Assembly (NCBI GenBank): GCA_002392915.1
Contig: DGHQ01000058.1
Location: 57,404-121,403, forward strand
Length of the DNA stretch: 64,000 bases
Reading direction: 5' to 3'
From: Bacteroidales bacterium UBA3844
Lineage (GTDB): Bacteria > Bacteroidota > Bacteroidia > Bacteroidales > Paludibacteraceae
Shown: positions 34,677 to 44,162 of the stretch, in pieces
How positions within the stretch are numbered: the stretch's first letter is position 1
How the letters are laid out: every line of letters starts with the position of its first letter
The notes under the pieces: model-generated
What the model saw: the letters and a program-made list of their open reading frames with translations, nothing else
The model's database searches: none
What the model was told of the DNA's origin: nothing
Made by a program: the position numbers and the translations under genes

Positions 34677-35942
34677 TTATTTTACGATTGCCTTCTTAAT
34701 CATATCCACGATATAATGGACATCATCATCACTCACATATGGACCAGCAGGCAAACAGAACCCAACCTTGAAAATAGCTTCCTCTACCCCATTGGTATAA
34801 GTAGGAGCACCCGCATATACAGGCTGCTTATGCATTGGTTTCCATACTGGACGTGCCTCGATCTTCTTACTTAGCATGAACACACGTAAAGCCTCTACGT
34901 TCTCGTTTGGCTGGCAATCAGTAGTAGCACTATCAACCGCCTTGATCACACCGGCAGCACCTCCCACTGCAGTCTTGATAACCTCCTTATACACATTCTC
35001 CTGACCAACAATCTTTACGTCGGCATCAATTGTGGCAGTGCACAACCAAAAGTTCGCATCATAACGAGGATCTGCTGGTTGCTTGTGAATATGAACACCC
35101 TTAACATCCTTCAACAACTCCTCATAAAGAGCCTGAACATGTTTATGATGAGCAATATGTGCATCGGCAACAGTCATCTGTCCGCGACCAATACCAGCAC
35201 AAATATTAGACATTCGATAATTGTAACCAATCGCAGAATGTTGATAATAAGGATAAGCATCACGTGCCTGAGTCGCATACCACATAATAGTACTTTTATC
35301 CTCAGGTTTCTCGCAAACTAACGCACCACCACCAGATGTAGTGATCATTTTGTTTCCATTAAATGACAAGACTCCGAACCTGCCGAATGTGCCAAGCACC
35401 TTTCCGTTAAACTTACTACCAAACCCTTCCGCAGCGTCTTCAATAACAGGAATACTATATTTATTAGCAATCGACATAATTCTATCACAATCATAAGGCA
35501 TTCCATAAAGAGCGACAGGAATAATAGCCTTTGGTTTTTTTCCCGTCTTTGCGATACGATCATTTATCGCCTTTTCCAAAAGAACCGGATCCATATTCCA
35601 AGTTTCTGGTTCAGAACCAATAAATACAGGTTTTGCACCAAGATATGTTATCGGATGAGACGATGCACAAAAAGTGAACGATTGAACCAAAACTTCGTCT
35701 CCTGACTGGACACCACATCCAAGCAAAGCTAAATGTACAGCTGCAGTACCAGCACTCAACGCCACTACTTCATTTTTGCCACCATAGAACGACTTCAAAT
35801 CATCTTCGAAAGCATTTACATTAGGCCCTAAAGGCACTACCCAATTCGTATCAAAAGCCTCTTTTACATATTTCTGCTCTACATTGTCTTCTGACATGTG
35901 AGCCAAGCACAAGTAAATCATACCTTTAGGAGTATATGTCAT
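34677..35942 (-). CDS. DegT/DnrJ/EryC1/StrS family sugar aminotransferase
   Basis: The PLP enzyme (about 421 residues) aminates a keto-sugar nucleotide. Key segments are AHMSEDNVEQKYVKEAFDTN, WVVPLGPNVNAFE, VALSAGTAAVHLALLGCGV, IPVIEDAAEGFGSKFNGK and GVLSFNGNKMITTSGGGALV, the last with the PLP lysine. ATG 35942 was chosen over an upstream GTG; an ATG at 35921 is also possible. The sequence style resembles PglE and the Bacteroides capsule enzyme WcfR, which acts after a UDP-GlcNAc 4,6-dehydratase; such a dehydratase is encoded at 55250-57178. Confidence 0.92.
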   Translation of the reverse strand: MTYTPKGMIYLCLAHMSEDNVEQKYVKEAFDTNWVVPLGPNVNAFEDDLKSFYGGKNEVVALSAGTAAVHLALLGCGVQSGDEVLVQSFTFCASSHPITYLGAKPVFIGSEPETWNMDPVLLEKAINDRIAKTGKKPKAIIPVALYGMPYDCDRIMSIANKYSIPVIEDAAEGFGSKFNGKVLGTFGRFGVLSFNGNKMITTSGGGALVCEKPEDKSTIMWYATQARDAYPYYQHSAIGYNYRMSNICAGIGRGQMTVADAHIAHHKHVQALYEELLKDVKGVHIHKQPADPRYDANFWLCTATIDADVKIVGQENVYKEVIKTAVGGAAGVIKAVDSATTDCQPNENVEALRVFMLSKKIEARPVWKPMHKQPVYAGAPTYTNGVEEAIFKVGFCLPAGPYVSDDDVHYIVDMIKKAIVK

Positions 35943-35975
35943 AATCACTAATTTTTTCTATTAACTTAATGAAAA

Positions 35976-37088
35976 TCATCTCTGAAACGGATACAAAATT
36001 GAATGAAGAATCCTATTGAACCAACGTTTCATACAATTCTGTTTGTGTATTTTTCTGCAATAAGCGTAAACGCGCTCTGCATCTCTATTAATCAAAGCAT
36101 CAAGCAATTCATGTTTTTTGTTGTTCGGATATTCTGGGTCATTTTTGAGGTGAGAAAATGTAGAATAAAATTCTGGCTTCATCATTTCCTGTATGAATGC
36201 CTTTATTTCTTTAGCATATTCTGTATCTGGATCCTCTTTTGCCAAAGATGACACTTGAACACAATAAACATTACGGAGTTCAATCTGCAAAAGAGACAAA
36301 TAGTTAGGCAAGTTATACTTTTTTATAAGAGCAAGTCGTTCTAAATAAAATTCGTTAGCTCTTACGACATATTGTTTTTCTTTCCAAAAATCATTGATTT
36401 TTCCTGAAGTTATACCGCCCCATCTCCAATTATATCCGACATAGTCGACAAACATCATCTTCTTAATATAAGGGAATATTGTCATTGTGAACACTTGGTC
36501 TTCACTGATCACACTATCAGGAGGAGAAAAACCAGACTCTTCAATCAGTTTTTTCTTTATCAACTTACCCCAATAAGTAACCATGAATATGTTTTTGCCA
36601 AAGAAATTCCGGTATAGTTCTTCAAAATTTTTTCTTCCCTCTCCTTTCTCTGTATCAATCTCTATTACTCGTTCTTTATATTTTTTGTCGACACCAAAAG
36701 GTACCTTATGACCAAAAAAAGGCAACACTTTCTGTGTATCCATACAAACAAAATCAAGATCATATTTCAAAGCTGGATCTATCATTCTATGTAAAGCCTC
36801 GGGCTCTAACCAATCATCTCCATCTATGAAACAAAGATATGTTCCTTTGGACTCCTGAATTCCACGATATTTTGCCTTAGAAATTCCTAAATTAACTTTA
36901 TTATTGACAATTCTTATACGAGAATCCTTTGCAGCATATTTTCTTAAAATTTCCAAATCATTGCCTGGAGAACAATCGTTAACACACACCAATTCCCAGT
37001 CTGTATAATTCTGTTCCAAAACTGAATCTATCAATTTCGGAATATACTTTTCTGACTTATAAAAGTTTGCTATGATAGATATCATCAT
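35976..37088 (-). CDS. Glycosyltransferase family 2
   Basis: The 370-residue GT-A fold enzyme begins MMISIIANFYKSEKYIPKLI. It has VCVNDCSPGNDLEILRKYA and the DxD-type metal site in YLCFIDGDDWLEPEALHRM. The C-terminal part is longer and basic and probably sits near the membrane. Donor and acceptor sugars are not deducible. It is 28 bases from the aminotransferase and 8 bases from the next glycosyltransferase, inside the polysaccharide operon. Confidence 0.9.
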   Translation of the reverse strand: MMISIIANFYKSEKYIPKLIDSVLEQNYTDWELVCVNDCSPGNDLEILRKYAAKDSRIRIVNNKVNLGISKAKYRGIQESKGTYLCFIDGDDWLEPEALHRMIDPALKYDLDFVCMDTQKVLPFFGHKVPFGVDKKYKERVIEIDTEKGEGRKNFEELYRNFFGKNIFMVTYWGKLIKKKLIEESGFSPPDSVISEDQVFTMTIFPYIKKMMFVDYVGYNWRWGGITSGKINDFWKEKQYVVRANEFYLERLALIKKYNLPNYLSLLQIELRNVYCVQVSSLAKEDPDTEYAKEIKAFIQEMMKPEFYSTFSHLKNDPEYPNNKKHELLDALINRDAERVYAYCRKIHKQNCMKRWFNRILHSILYPFQR

Positions 37089-37095
37089 AAGCTTA

Positions 37096-38160
37096 CTAGT
37101 TTAACAAGTATCTAATATCCAGAACTATTTTATATAGCCATTTGTGATTCACAATCTGACGTAACATTTTAGATCTAAAATCACATGGATAATATGGTTC
37201 ATTAGTAAAATCAACAATTGGAAACTTTCCGTTTTTCTCCATCTCCAAATACAAATTATAGACCTCTGTTTTAGACAATAAAGGATTTCCTAACTGACCT
37301 ACAAATAAACCATACACATGAAATGAATCCAGCAAATCAAGTTTTTTTAAGACATCTTGATTATTTCCATTATAACCAGCCTTCATCTTACTATATTCAC
37401 GGAGAAGACCGACACGGCTCAATTCTCTTTTTCTGACTCTTTCCGGATTTTTACTTAATGTCAAACCAGTAGTTAAGATTCTATATCCACACGTTTTAAG
37501 CGGTTTCTTATAGAAAGACATCTTGACATCTTTCAAATACTGGTTTCTTATAAATACGGCATCCTCCCCTATACAAATGTCCTCACAAAAACGATCATTT
37601 CCGATCATATCCTTTCTGAACACCATTTCTATAAGGAATGTTGTAAACACAAATGCGGGCGAAGAAAAAAACATTGTCGACTGAAATGGTTCATTAAACT
37701 CAATTTGAGGTATCTCCATTGCAGTCAAATCTACATCATTAACTTCCTCATTACTCATTCTTTGCTTGATTCCAAACACTCCTATAGAAGAAGATTTTTT
37801 TTCCATCTCTCGGATAATCTGTGGCAACACTCCTGGAAAAATGAAATCATCTGGATCAATAATATAAACATATTTTCCTGAAGCGACATTCAATCCAGCA
37901 TTACGTGCACTGCAAAGACCTCCGTTCTCCTTGCTCTCCACCTTCAACTCAGGATATATAGATTGAAGATTTTCCAGCAGGTCTAATGTTGAATCTGTAG
38001 ATCCGTCATTAACTGCTATTATCTCCATTCGCATGCAAGATTCATCCTTGTTGAGGCACAATGATTGCAATGTTTTCTCTATAGTAGCAGAACAGTTGTA
38101 GCACGGCAATATAACCGAAAGTAACGGTTTATCATCCATAGTCTGTTGTTGTAAGGTCAT
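37096..38160 (-). CDS. Glycosyltransferase family 2
   Basis: The 354-residue protein has the GT2 start LLSVILPCYNCSATIEKTLQ, then IIAVNDGSTDSTLDLL, GGLCSARNAGLNVASGKYVY and the DPDD metal-binding site in IIDPDDFIFPG. Its C-terminal domain is poorly conserved. Presumed to add one residue of the repeat unit. It lies 13 bases downstream of the ATP-grasp gene. Confidence 0.9.
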   Translation of the reverse strand: MTLQQQTMDDKPLLSVILPCYNCSATIEKTLQSLCLNKDESCMRMEIIAVNDGSTDSTLDLLENLQSIYPELKVESKENGGLCSARNAGLNVASGKYVYIIDPDDFIFPGVLPQIIREMEKKSSSIGVFGIKQRMSNEEVNDVDLTAMEIPQIEFNEPFQSTMFFSSPAFVFTTFLIEMVFRKDMIGNDRFCEDICIGEDAVFIRNQYLKDVKMSFYKKPLKTCGYRILTTGLTLSKNPERVRKRELSRVGLLREYSKMKAGYNGNNQDVLKKLDLLDSFHVYGLFVGQLGNPLLSKTEVYNLYLEMEKNGKFPIVDFTNEPYYPCDFRSKMLRQIVNHKWLYKIVLDIRYLLN

Positions 38161-38173
38161 ATTTTTATTATCA

Positions 38174-39181
38174 CTATTGCCCTACATTCAAAAGGATATC
38201 GCACTTAGAAAACATCTTTCCATACTCTGGCACAAACACAGAATCAGGAACATCTTCTCCTTGTGACCAAGCGACAATAGCCTTGGGAATGTTCACTCCA
38301 GCCTCATGAGAAAATGGATATCCTCCACCAAATCGAGGATTCAACTCTAATACATAATACTCACCATCTCTCTCAAGAACATCACAGTCAAGATTTCCAA
38401 TATGCTTCAAACTCTTTCCTATAACTGATCCTATCTCTCTTAGTCTTGCATTGTCGACGGTGATGGCCTTGTCTGTCTCGCCTGCCCTCATTGACAGTTT
38501 CTGTTTTACCGAAACTCCTCGATGTTTTTTATTGAAATCGTTGACAATATCTAATCCATACTCAGCCCCTTTTATGACTTCCTGAATCAACAAAAATTTC
38601 TCATCTGTCGAAGCTGTTGCAAGAATAGACTTCTGAACTTTCTTTTTGTCCAACTTGTATACCATCTCCAACTCTTCCAAATCATCTACGAATTCAAGAC
38701 CTATTGACCCTGAACCCCAGCGTGGTTTTAGAATCAATGGAAATTTTAACACTCCAGTTCTGATAGCGTCGACAGCCTCATTATAGTCGATATATGTCTT
38801 GGGGGTTTTCAAGCCAAGACTCTCAATAAACTGTGCCGTCTTATATTTATCAAAACAAATGTCTATAACTTCAGGATCAGAAACAACCACATTTACCCCA
38901 ATAGCCTCAAAGTCTTTTTTTCTTGCCGACAATATCGGCAATTCTAAGTCGTTAAGTGAGATAAGGACCTTAACGTCGTATTTTTTACAAATGTCAAGGA
39001 CTGTATCCAGATAATTATCTGCATATACACCTGGCACCTGCACTTTGATATCTGCAGCAGTAAGAGCCGGAGCGGATAATTGCATATCAGCGGCAATAAT
39101 ATTTCCGCTGTTGCCAATCACTTTTTTGAAATATTTTAGCAGGTAGCATCTACGTCCTGCACACGTAAATAGTATATTCAT
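38174..39181 (-). CDS. ATP-grasp family ligase (carbamoyl-phosphate-synthase/PylC-like)
   Basis: The 335-residue protein has an N-terminal Rossmann-like pre-ATP-grasp domain (MNILFTCAGRRCYLLKYFKK, IIAADMQLSAPAL). An ATP-grasp core follows, with PLILKPRWGSGSIGLEFVDD, LLIQEVIKGAEYGLDIVND and the metal-binding YYVLELNPRFGGGYPFSHEA. ATP-grasp enzymes join a carboxylate to an amine or thiol through an acyl-phosphate. Its placement next to a fold-III decarboxylase inside a capsule locus suggests it couples an amino acid or amine to a sugar or precursor. ATG 39181 chosen; two codons upstream is a GTG. Confidence 0.88.
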   Translation of the reverse strand: MNILFTCAGRRCYLLKYFKKVIGNSGNIIAADMQLSAPALTAADIKVQVPGVYADNYLDTVLDICKKYDVKVLISLNDLELPILSARKKDFEAIGVNVVVSDPEVIDICFDKYKTAQFIESLGLKTPKTYIDYNEAVDAIRTGVLKFPLILKPRWGSGSIGLEFVDDLEELEMVYKLDKKKVQKSILATASTDEKFLLIQEVIKGAEYGLDIVNDFNKKHRGVSVKQKLSMRAGETDKAITVDNARLREIGSVIGKSLKHIGNLDCDVLERDGEYYVLELNPRFGGGYPFSHEAGVNIPKAIVAWSQGEDVPDSVFVPEYGKMFSKCDILLNVGQ

Positions 39182-39200
39182 AGCCACTTGACGTTCTAAA

Positions 39201-40439
39201 TCATATATTATAAAAAGCCATCACATCATCCAGTGTCTGTCTGCGACGGACCAAAGTTTCTTTTTTGCCTTCAACCGACACTATCGGAGACACATAATTG
39301 ATAAATGTTGGTGTCAGTACTATTGTATATGCTCCGACTCCATCTATCTTCACATAATCACCATTTTTTATTGTGCTTGGCACACACACATCAGATAGAA
39401 TCACATCTTTCTCCATACAAGTGGAACCAACTAAATTGGCAACATATGTTCCATCTCCTGATTCTTTTACAAAAAAAGTATGAGGAAGATTATTGCTATG
39501 CAACGTCGGCTTCACATCAAACACCGTACCATCCGTAGACAAGAATTTTTGCCCAGCTATTTCCTTTGTCTGGAAAATTCTTGAAACATAAGAAAATACG
39601 TTCGCTACCACCGACACACCAGGCTCAATCACTATATTAGGCAGAACCTTATTGAACCATTCATTCTGAAGACATAAATCAAGAATGATATCCGCGTAAT
39701 CAGAATATTCAGGTTTGTTACTTACATCAATACCCTTTGCTGCCGCACCAAAAAAACCTCCTCCCACATCAAAATATTGAAGGTCATCCAACTGGAACTC
39801 ACTACACAAAGATAGCATCTGTTTAACTATCAGACCATAGTTTGCAACAGCTCTATCAGATGACGATGTATGTCCGTGAAGAGAGATTATTCTAATACCG
39901 CTCTTCTTTAGCGACGGAATAACATCGGACAATAATTTTCTTGTAAATCCGAAACGACCTACTCGCAATCCACACTGAACCTTAGACACACCATCTGCAT
40001 CTGTCAAGTCAATATTCAAACGTAGGCCAATAGCAACATCTCTTCCTGGGTTTTTCGACTTATATTTCAATACACTTTCTACTTCATACAAAGAGTCCAA
40101 GTTGATAACAGACCCTTCATTCAAAGCTTTATACAATATTGGCTCACGCTTAATCGGCCCATTGAATATTACATTCTTGAAACCAATGCGTCTCGCCAAG
40201 TCGTATTCCATTTCAGACACGACCTCCGCATAACACCCGGCAGCCATAGCAATATTGCATAAAGCAGGGACATAGTTTGTCTTAAAAGAATAACCGACTA
40301 CTAAATTGGGATATTTAGATAAAAAAGCAGACTTGAAGGATTCTATATTATGCATATACGTACTACCGTCCATCATATAAAACGGAGTCCCATACTTTTG
40401 GGCAAGTCTATCTAAATAATTAAAATCAATTTGTTCCAT
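39201..40439 (-). CDS. Fold-type III PLP decarboxylase (diaminopimelate/ornithine decarboxylase-like)
   Basis: The protein (about 412 residues) has the PLP lysine in LVVGYSFKTNYVPALCNIAM, the glycine-rich phosphate loop DLQYFDVGGGFFG and VIEPGVSVVANVF, and the dimer-interface Cys-x-Glu in LVGSTCMEKDVIL. It therefore looks catalytically intact. Members decarboxylate meso-DAP, lysine, ornithine, arginine or carboxynorspermidine; the substrate here is unknown. It lies in a capsule locus rather than a lysine operon, beside an ATP-grasp ligase. The start overlaps the end of the phosphoglycosyl transferase gene by 14 bases. Confidence 0.88.
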   Translation of the reverse strand: MEQIDFNYLDRLAQKYGTPFYMMDGSTYMHNIESFKSAFLSKYPNLVVGYSFKTNYVPALCNIAMAAGCYAEVVSEMEYDLARRIGFKNVIFNGPIKREPILYKALNEGSVINLDSLYEVESVLKYKSKNPGRDVAIGLRLNIDLTDADGVSKVQCGLRVGRFGFTRKLLSDVIPSLKKSGIRIISLHGHTSSSDRAVANYGLIVKQMLSLCSEFQLDDLQYFDVGGGFFGAAAKGIDVSNKPEYSDYADIILDLCLQNEWFNKVLPNIVIEPGVSVVANVFSYVSRIFQTKEIAGQKFLSTDGTVFDVKPTLHSNNLPHTFFVKESGDGTYVANLVGSTCMEKDVILSDVCVPSTIKNGDYVKIDGVGAYTIVLTPTFINYVSPIVSVEGKKETLVRRRQTLDDVMAFYNI

Positions 40440-41034
40440 CAAATACCTCCATAGTCACCTTTCCATCCTGAGCAATGCCATCGCGTTTCAATACTTTCTG
40501 AATTGTAATTAAAACGACTTTCAAGTCAGTCAAGAAAGATACATTATCTACATACCAAACATCTAGTTTGAATCTCTCCGTCCAAGAAATAGAATTTCGT
40601 CCATGACACTGAGCCCACCCTGTGATTCCAGGTCGAACCTCATGACGACGAGCCTGCTCTTTGCTATATAATGGAAGATACTGCACCAACAGTGGACGAG
40701 GTCCTATCAATGCCATATCACCAACAAGCACATTCCAAAACTGAGGCAATTCATCGATACTTGTACTACGGACAAATTTACCAATTTTAGTTATACGTTG
40801 TTCATCAGGCAAAAGGTTACCTTCCGCATCCCTTTCGTCTGTCATTGTCTTAAACTTGCAAATTTTGAATATTTTCCCATTCAAACCAGGACGCTCCTGA
40901 AAGAAAAACGCACCAGCACCTTTATTCGCAAAATGCAAAAACAAAGTGATGATAGCCAAAGGCACGAGCAAAACACTCAATGCCAACAACGCAATACAAA
41001 AATCTAAAATCCTTTTAAAAAAGTTTTTGTACAT
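40426..41034 (-). CDS. Small phosphoglycosyl transferase (PglC/WcfS-like initiating sugar transferase)
   Basis: The 202-residue monotopic enzyme loads a sugar-1-phosphate onto undecaprenyl phosphate and so starts the glycan. A single N-terminal re-entrant hydrophobic helix (residues 5-35) precedes FFFQERPGLNGKIFKICKFK, the catalytic Asp-Glu dyad in STSIDELPQFWNVLVGDM, IGPRPLL and RPGITGWAQCHGRNSISW. It lacks the large N-terminal membrane domain of WbaP/WcaJ. ATG 41034 chosen; the longer frame opens with TTG. Paired with the DegT aminotransferase and the 4,6-dehydratase of this locus, it suggests a diamino-trideoxy or AATGal-like first sugar. Confidence 0.93.
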   Translation of the reverse strand: MYKNFFKRILDFCIALLALSVLLVPLAIITLFLHFANKGAGAFFFQERPGLNGKIFKICKFKTMTDERDAEGNLLPDEQRITKIGKFVRSTSIDELPQFWNVLVGDMALIGPRPLLVQYLPLYSKEQARRHEVRPGITGWAQCHGRNSISWTERFKLDVWYVDNVSFLTDLKVVLITIQKVLKRDGIAQDGKVTMEVFDGTN

Positions 41035-41133
41035 AGTCAATCATATTAACTCCATACCAATTCGACACTAAGATTTGACTAAAAATAATCGTCTAAGTCG
41101 AAATTCTAAGCAAAATTAACAAAAAAAGAACTT

Positions 41134-42270
41134 TTATCTCAAAATAGTATCATAAAAATGCTTCCAATGCTTTACTACAACAGAACCAGCAAATCTTTCC
41201 AAAACACGATTTCGTCCTGCCGTGCCTAATTTTTTTCGTTTTTCCTCATCTACAGCAAGTTCATTCATACAAGCAAAAAGAGTATCAACATCCCCGACCT
41301 TACATCTTAAGCCTGTCTCGTCTGGTATGCTTGCATCCAACACTCCATAAGCATCACTTGTAATTGTAGGCAAACCTAAACATGCTGCCTCTATAACACT
41401 ACTTCCAAAACCTTCTCGGTATGTTGGCAAAACAAACACATCTCCTGCCTGTAACATACGCTGTGGTTCTTTAGTCATTCCGTAATACAAAAAATTATCC
41501 TCGTTCAGGTTCTTATAAGTTTCGAAAGTTGAGGCAACATTCTCTTCATCCGCGCCAAACAACAATAAGAAAACTTTTTTATTTGTCTCTGCAAGTTTGT
41601 CAAAAGCTGGCAAAAGTTCATACATTCCTTTGTCGTGATTCAATCTACCCATAAAAACGAACACCACCTTGTCGTCGGCAATATTCAATTCTTGGCGGAC
41701 AGACTTACGAGAATCCTCCGACGGTTCAAATCGCTGAATATTCACACCTGCAATCGAACCATCTCCCAATACCTGGGCTTTCTTTTCACTCACGACACCT
41801 TCGTCAATCAAAAATTGACGTTGGGACGCACCGTCGATAAGAATATGGGTATTCAATTTCGCTATAAGCCAATCAATTGACTTAAGCATAAAACGCATTG
41901 ATCCTTTTCTTGTAGCCCATACCTGACCTGTAAAAATATGAATACGGACAGGTATCCTTGCTAAAAATCCAGCCAAAGCAGAAACCAATCCTGCTTTAGG
42001 AGTGACTGAATGTACCGCGTCGAACTTCATTTTTCTAAAGTAGGAAGACAACTGACTAACCGCCTTCAAATCATTTTTTATAGATATTTCTCGCTCTATA
42101 TCAATATGCTGATAAGAACAGACTTTCAATCCCGTCAACTCATCTGAAGATGATATGTTTCCCGCAATGAAAACATCATAATCCTCACTCAATGCCTCTA
42201 TATGATCTTTTAAAAAAGCCTGTGCCGTTGAAGGCACAGCAACAACAAAACAAATTTTCTTCTTTGCCAT
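41134..42270 (-). CDS. Glycosyltransferase family 4
   Basis: The 378-residue GT-B enzyme begins MAKKKICFVVAVPSTAQAFL. It has FDAVHSVTPKAGLVSALAGF in the N-domain, and in the C-domain KVVFVFMGRLNHDKGMYELL and the nucleotide-sugar E-x7-E motif as FVLPTYREGFGSSVIEAACL. It retains the pattern of capsule and exopolysaccharide transferases. The specific sugar is unknown. It is separated by 99 bases from the phosphoglycosyl transferase and by 3 bases from the epimerase. Confidence 0.9.
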   Translation of the reverse strand: MAKKKICFVVAVPSTAQAFLKDHIEALSEDYDVFIAGNISSSDELTGLKVCSYQHIDIEREISIKNDLKAVSQLSSYFRKMKFDAVHSVTPKAGLVSALAGFLARIPVRIHIFTGQVWATRKGSMRFMLKSIDWLIAKLNTHILIDGASQRQFLIDEGVVSEKKAQVLGDGSIAGVNIQRFEPSEDSRKSVRQELNIADDKVVFVFMGRLNHDKGMYELLPAFDKLAETNKKVFLLLFGADEENVASTFETYKNLNEDNFLYYGMTKEPQRMLQAGDVFVLPTYREGFGSSVIEAACLGLPTITSDAYGVLDASIPDETGLRCKVGDVDTLFACMNELAVDEEKRKKLGTAGRNRVLERFAGSVVVKHWKHFYDTILR

Positions 42271-42273
42271 AGT

Positions 42274-43080
42274 TTAGTCCGTCAAAACTGGATAATCAGC
42301 AGGATCGATATAATACCCACCAAATAAATTATCTGTGAATTTCTTTGGCAACATCTTGTTTGCCAACCATATACAAGGAGCAAAGAAAGCGAACTGTTTC
42401 TGCTCAATACCATTAGTCTTGGCAAGGTTCCTAACTCTATCAGTGATACTAATAATCGGATAATCTTGTGGACAATACACATCACTTTTATCGATTGTCA
42501 GCAATTTACGCAATGCTTTCGCTACATTATCCACACTTATCAACGAAAACTTATAGTTTGTTGAATAGACAGGTAAAAACTTAAATGTAGCCAACTGCTC
42601 TATACGATGATAGAATGTACCCGGACAATCCTTTCCATACACATTTGGCAATCTTACCAACTGGACACATAATCCATCAATCGATTTAAGCAAATCCTCA
42701 CCCTTTTTCTTGCTGCGTCCATAAAGTGTGACTGGCGTTGATGGAGTCTTACGGTCTATCGTATTGACACAACCGAATTTCGGTCCAAGGCCAACAACCG
42801 CCATTGTCGAGATAAAGATAAACTTTTTCAAGCCCTGCGATTTAGCCAATTTAGCCATTTCATAAGGGATCTCCGCATTCACTTTATCATGTAAAGCCTC
42901 ATCCGTAATTTCAGGATGATGCACGATTGCGGCAAAATAGACGATTGTGTCGACGGTGGTGTAATCAAACGATTTCCATCCATCATCACGTACGCTCAAC
43001 GTTGTGTATGAATCAGGAGCCAACCCATTCATAAATGTCTTAGCTATGAATGAATTAGGACCGACAACTAATATTTTCAT
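42274..43080 (-). CDS. NAD-dependent epimerase/dehydratase family protein
   Basis: The 268-residue short-chain dehydrogenase-like protein has a Rossmann start (MKILVVGPNSFIAKTFMNGL, a variant G-x-x-x-(F/G)-I-(A/G)), the VYFAAIVHHPEI segment, and the catalytic Tyr-x3-Lys in VTLYGRSKKKGEDLL. It probably acts on a nucleotide sugar or an undecaprenyl-linked sugar, as WbpV/WbpL-associated epimerases do. The glycine-poor dinucleotide motif is slightly unusual. It overlaps the upstream glycosyltransferase gene by four bases (ATGA). Confidence 0.85.
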   Translation of the reverse strand: MKILVVGPNSFIAKTFMNGLAPDSYTTLSVRDDGWKSFDYTTVDTIVYFAAIVHHPEITDEALHDKVNAEIPYEMAKLAKSQGLKKFIFISTMAVVGLGPKFGCVNTIDRKTPSTPVTLYGRSKKKGEDLLKSIDGLCVQLVRLPNVYGKDCPGTFYHRIEQLATFKFLPVYSTNYKFSLISVDNVAKALRKLLTIDKSDVYCPQDYPIISITDRVRNLAKTNGIEQKQFAFFAPCIWLANKMLPKKFTDNLFGGYYIDPADYPVLTD

Positions 43081-44162
43081 TTTTTTACAACTTCGTTATA
43101 GACAGCCATGTATTTGTCTGCCATCACATTAATGTCATACTGAATCGCTTTCGCCTGACATTTCTCAATAACAGACTGCTTATATGCTGAATCCGAGTCC
43201 AACTTAAGAATTGCATCAGCAAATGCCTTTGCATTCTCATGCTCAAACAAGATTCCGTTACCGTCGACAATCTCATGAAGACCATCAACATCACTTGCTA
43301 AGAACGGTTTGCCTGAAGACATTCCCTCCAATGATGCCAACGACAACCCTTCAAAATGGCTGCTCATTGCAACATAATCACTTGCGGCTAGGACATTTGG
43401 AATATCATTGCGGATACCCAAAAGATGAACTCGACCCTGAAGATTCAACTCATTGATCATAGATTCAAACAAAGCCTTACGTTCATCATTTCCACCTCCG
43501 ACAAGGCATAAATGGAAATTCTCAGGCAAATACTGCATAGCCTTAATTAATGTAGGCTGATCCTTCTGTGGGCGGAAAGCAGCCACAAAAGAAATGATTT
43601 TCTCTCCAAGTTCACGGACATCAGATGCAGGAGCAGCAGACGCATACTTATGGTAATCTATACCATTGTATACCATGGTGATATTCTTGCAATTTTCTGA
43701 CCCTAGATAAGCGATATGGTTTGCCTCACACTGGTCACTGATCATGATATGCTTCTCATACTGACGAAACATCCACTTGTCGATCGGCTTATACCACCAC
43801 AACTCTCTACGAGTATTTGTTGTGTTATGTTCTGTCGTCACCAAATGTGCTTTACAAAACAGACCTCCGATGGCAGCATACATCTGTGGAGCGGTTGTAT
43901 GAGTATGGACAATATCCCATCCTTGACGCATCAACTTTGTCAACTTCATCAAACAAAGAGGACTATAATAACCGCCAACACTTGCTACGCTATGAATTTT
44001 TATACCAGATTCTATCAGACAATCATAGAACGCAGTTTTTGTATCGTCAAAAACACAAAGTTCCACCTGATGCCCCATGTCACGCAAACGAGGCAAAAGG
44101 TCTACCATCAGTTTTTCCGCACCTCCGGTATATAGAGTCGTAATCACATGAAGTATTTTCAT
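43077..44162 (-). CDS. Glycosyltransferase family 4
   Basis: The 361-residue GT-B enzyme begins MKILHVITTLYTGGAEKLMV, typical of WbnH/PglA-type GT4. Its N-domain has WDIVHTHTTAPQMYAAIGGL; the C-domain has KIISFVAAFRPQKDQPTLIK and the E-x7-E region SSHFEGLSLASLEGMSSGKP. Sugar specificity cannot be told. It is coupled by four-base overlaps to both neighbours, so it is tightly co-translated. Confidence 0.9.
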   Translation of the reverse strand: MKILHVITTLYTGGAEKLMVDLLPRLRDMGHQVELCVFDDTKTAFYDCLIESGIKIHSVASVGGYYSPLCLMKLTKLMRQGWDIVHTHTTAPQMYAAIGGLFCKAHLVTTEHNTTNTRRELWWYKPIDKWMFRQYEKHIMISDQCEANHIAYLGSENCKNITMVYNGIDYHKYASAAPASDVRELGEKIISFVAAFRPQKDQPTLIKAMQYLPENFHLCLVGGGNDERKALFESMINELNLQGRVHLLGIRNDIPNVLAASDYVAMSSHFEGLSLASLEGMSSGKPFLASDVDGLHEIVDGNGILFEHENAKAFADAILKLDSDSAYKQSVIEKCQAKAIQYDINVMADKYMAVYNEVVKK

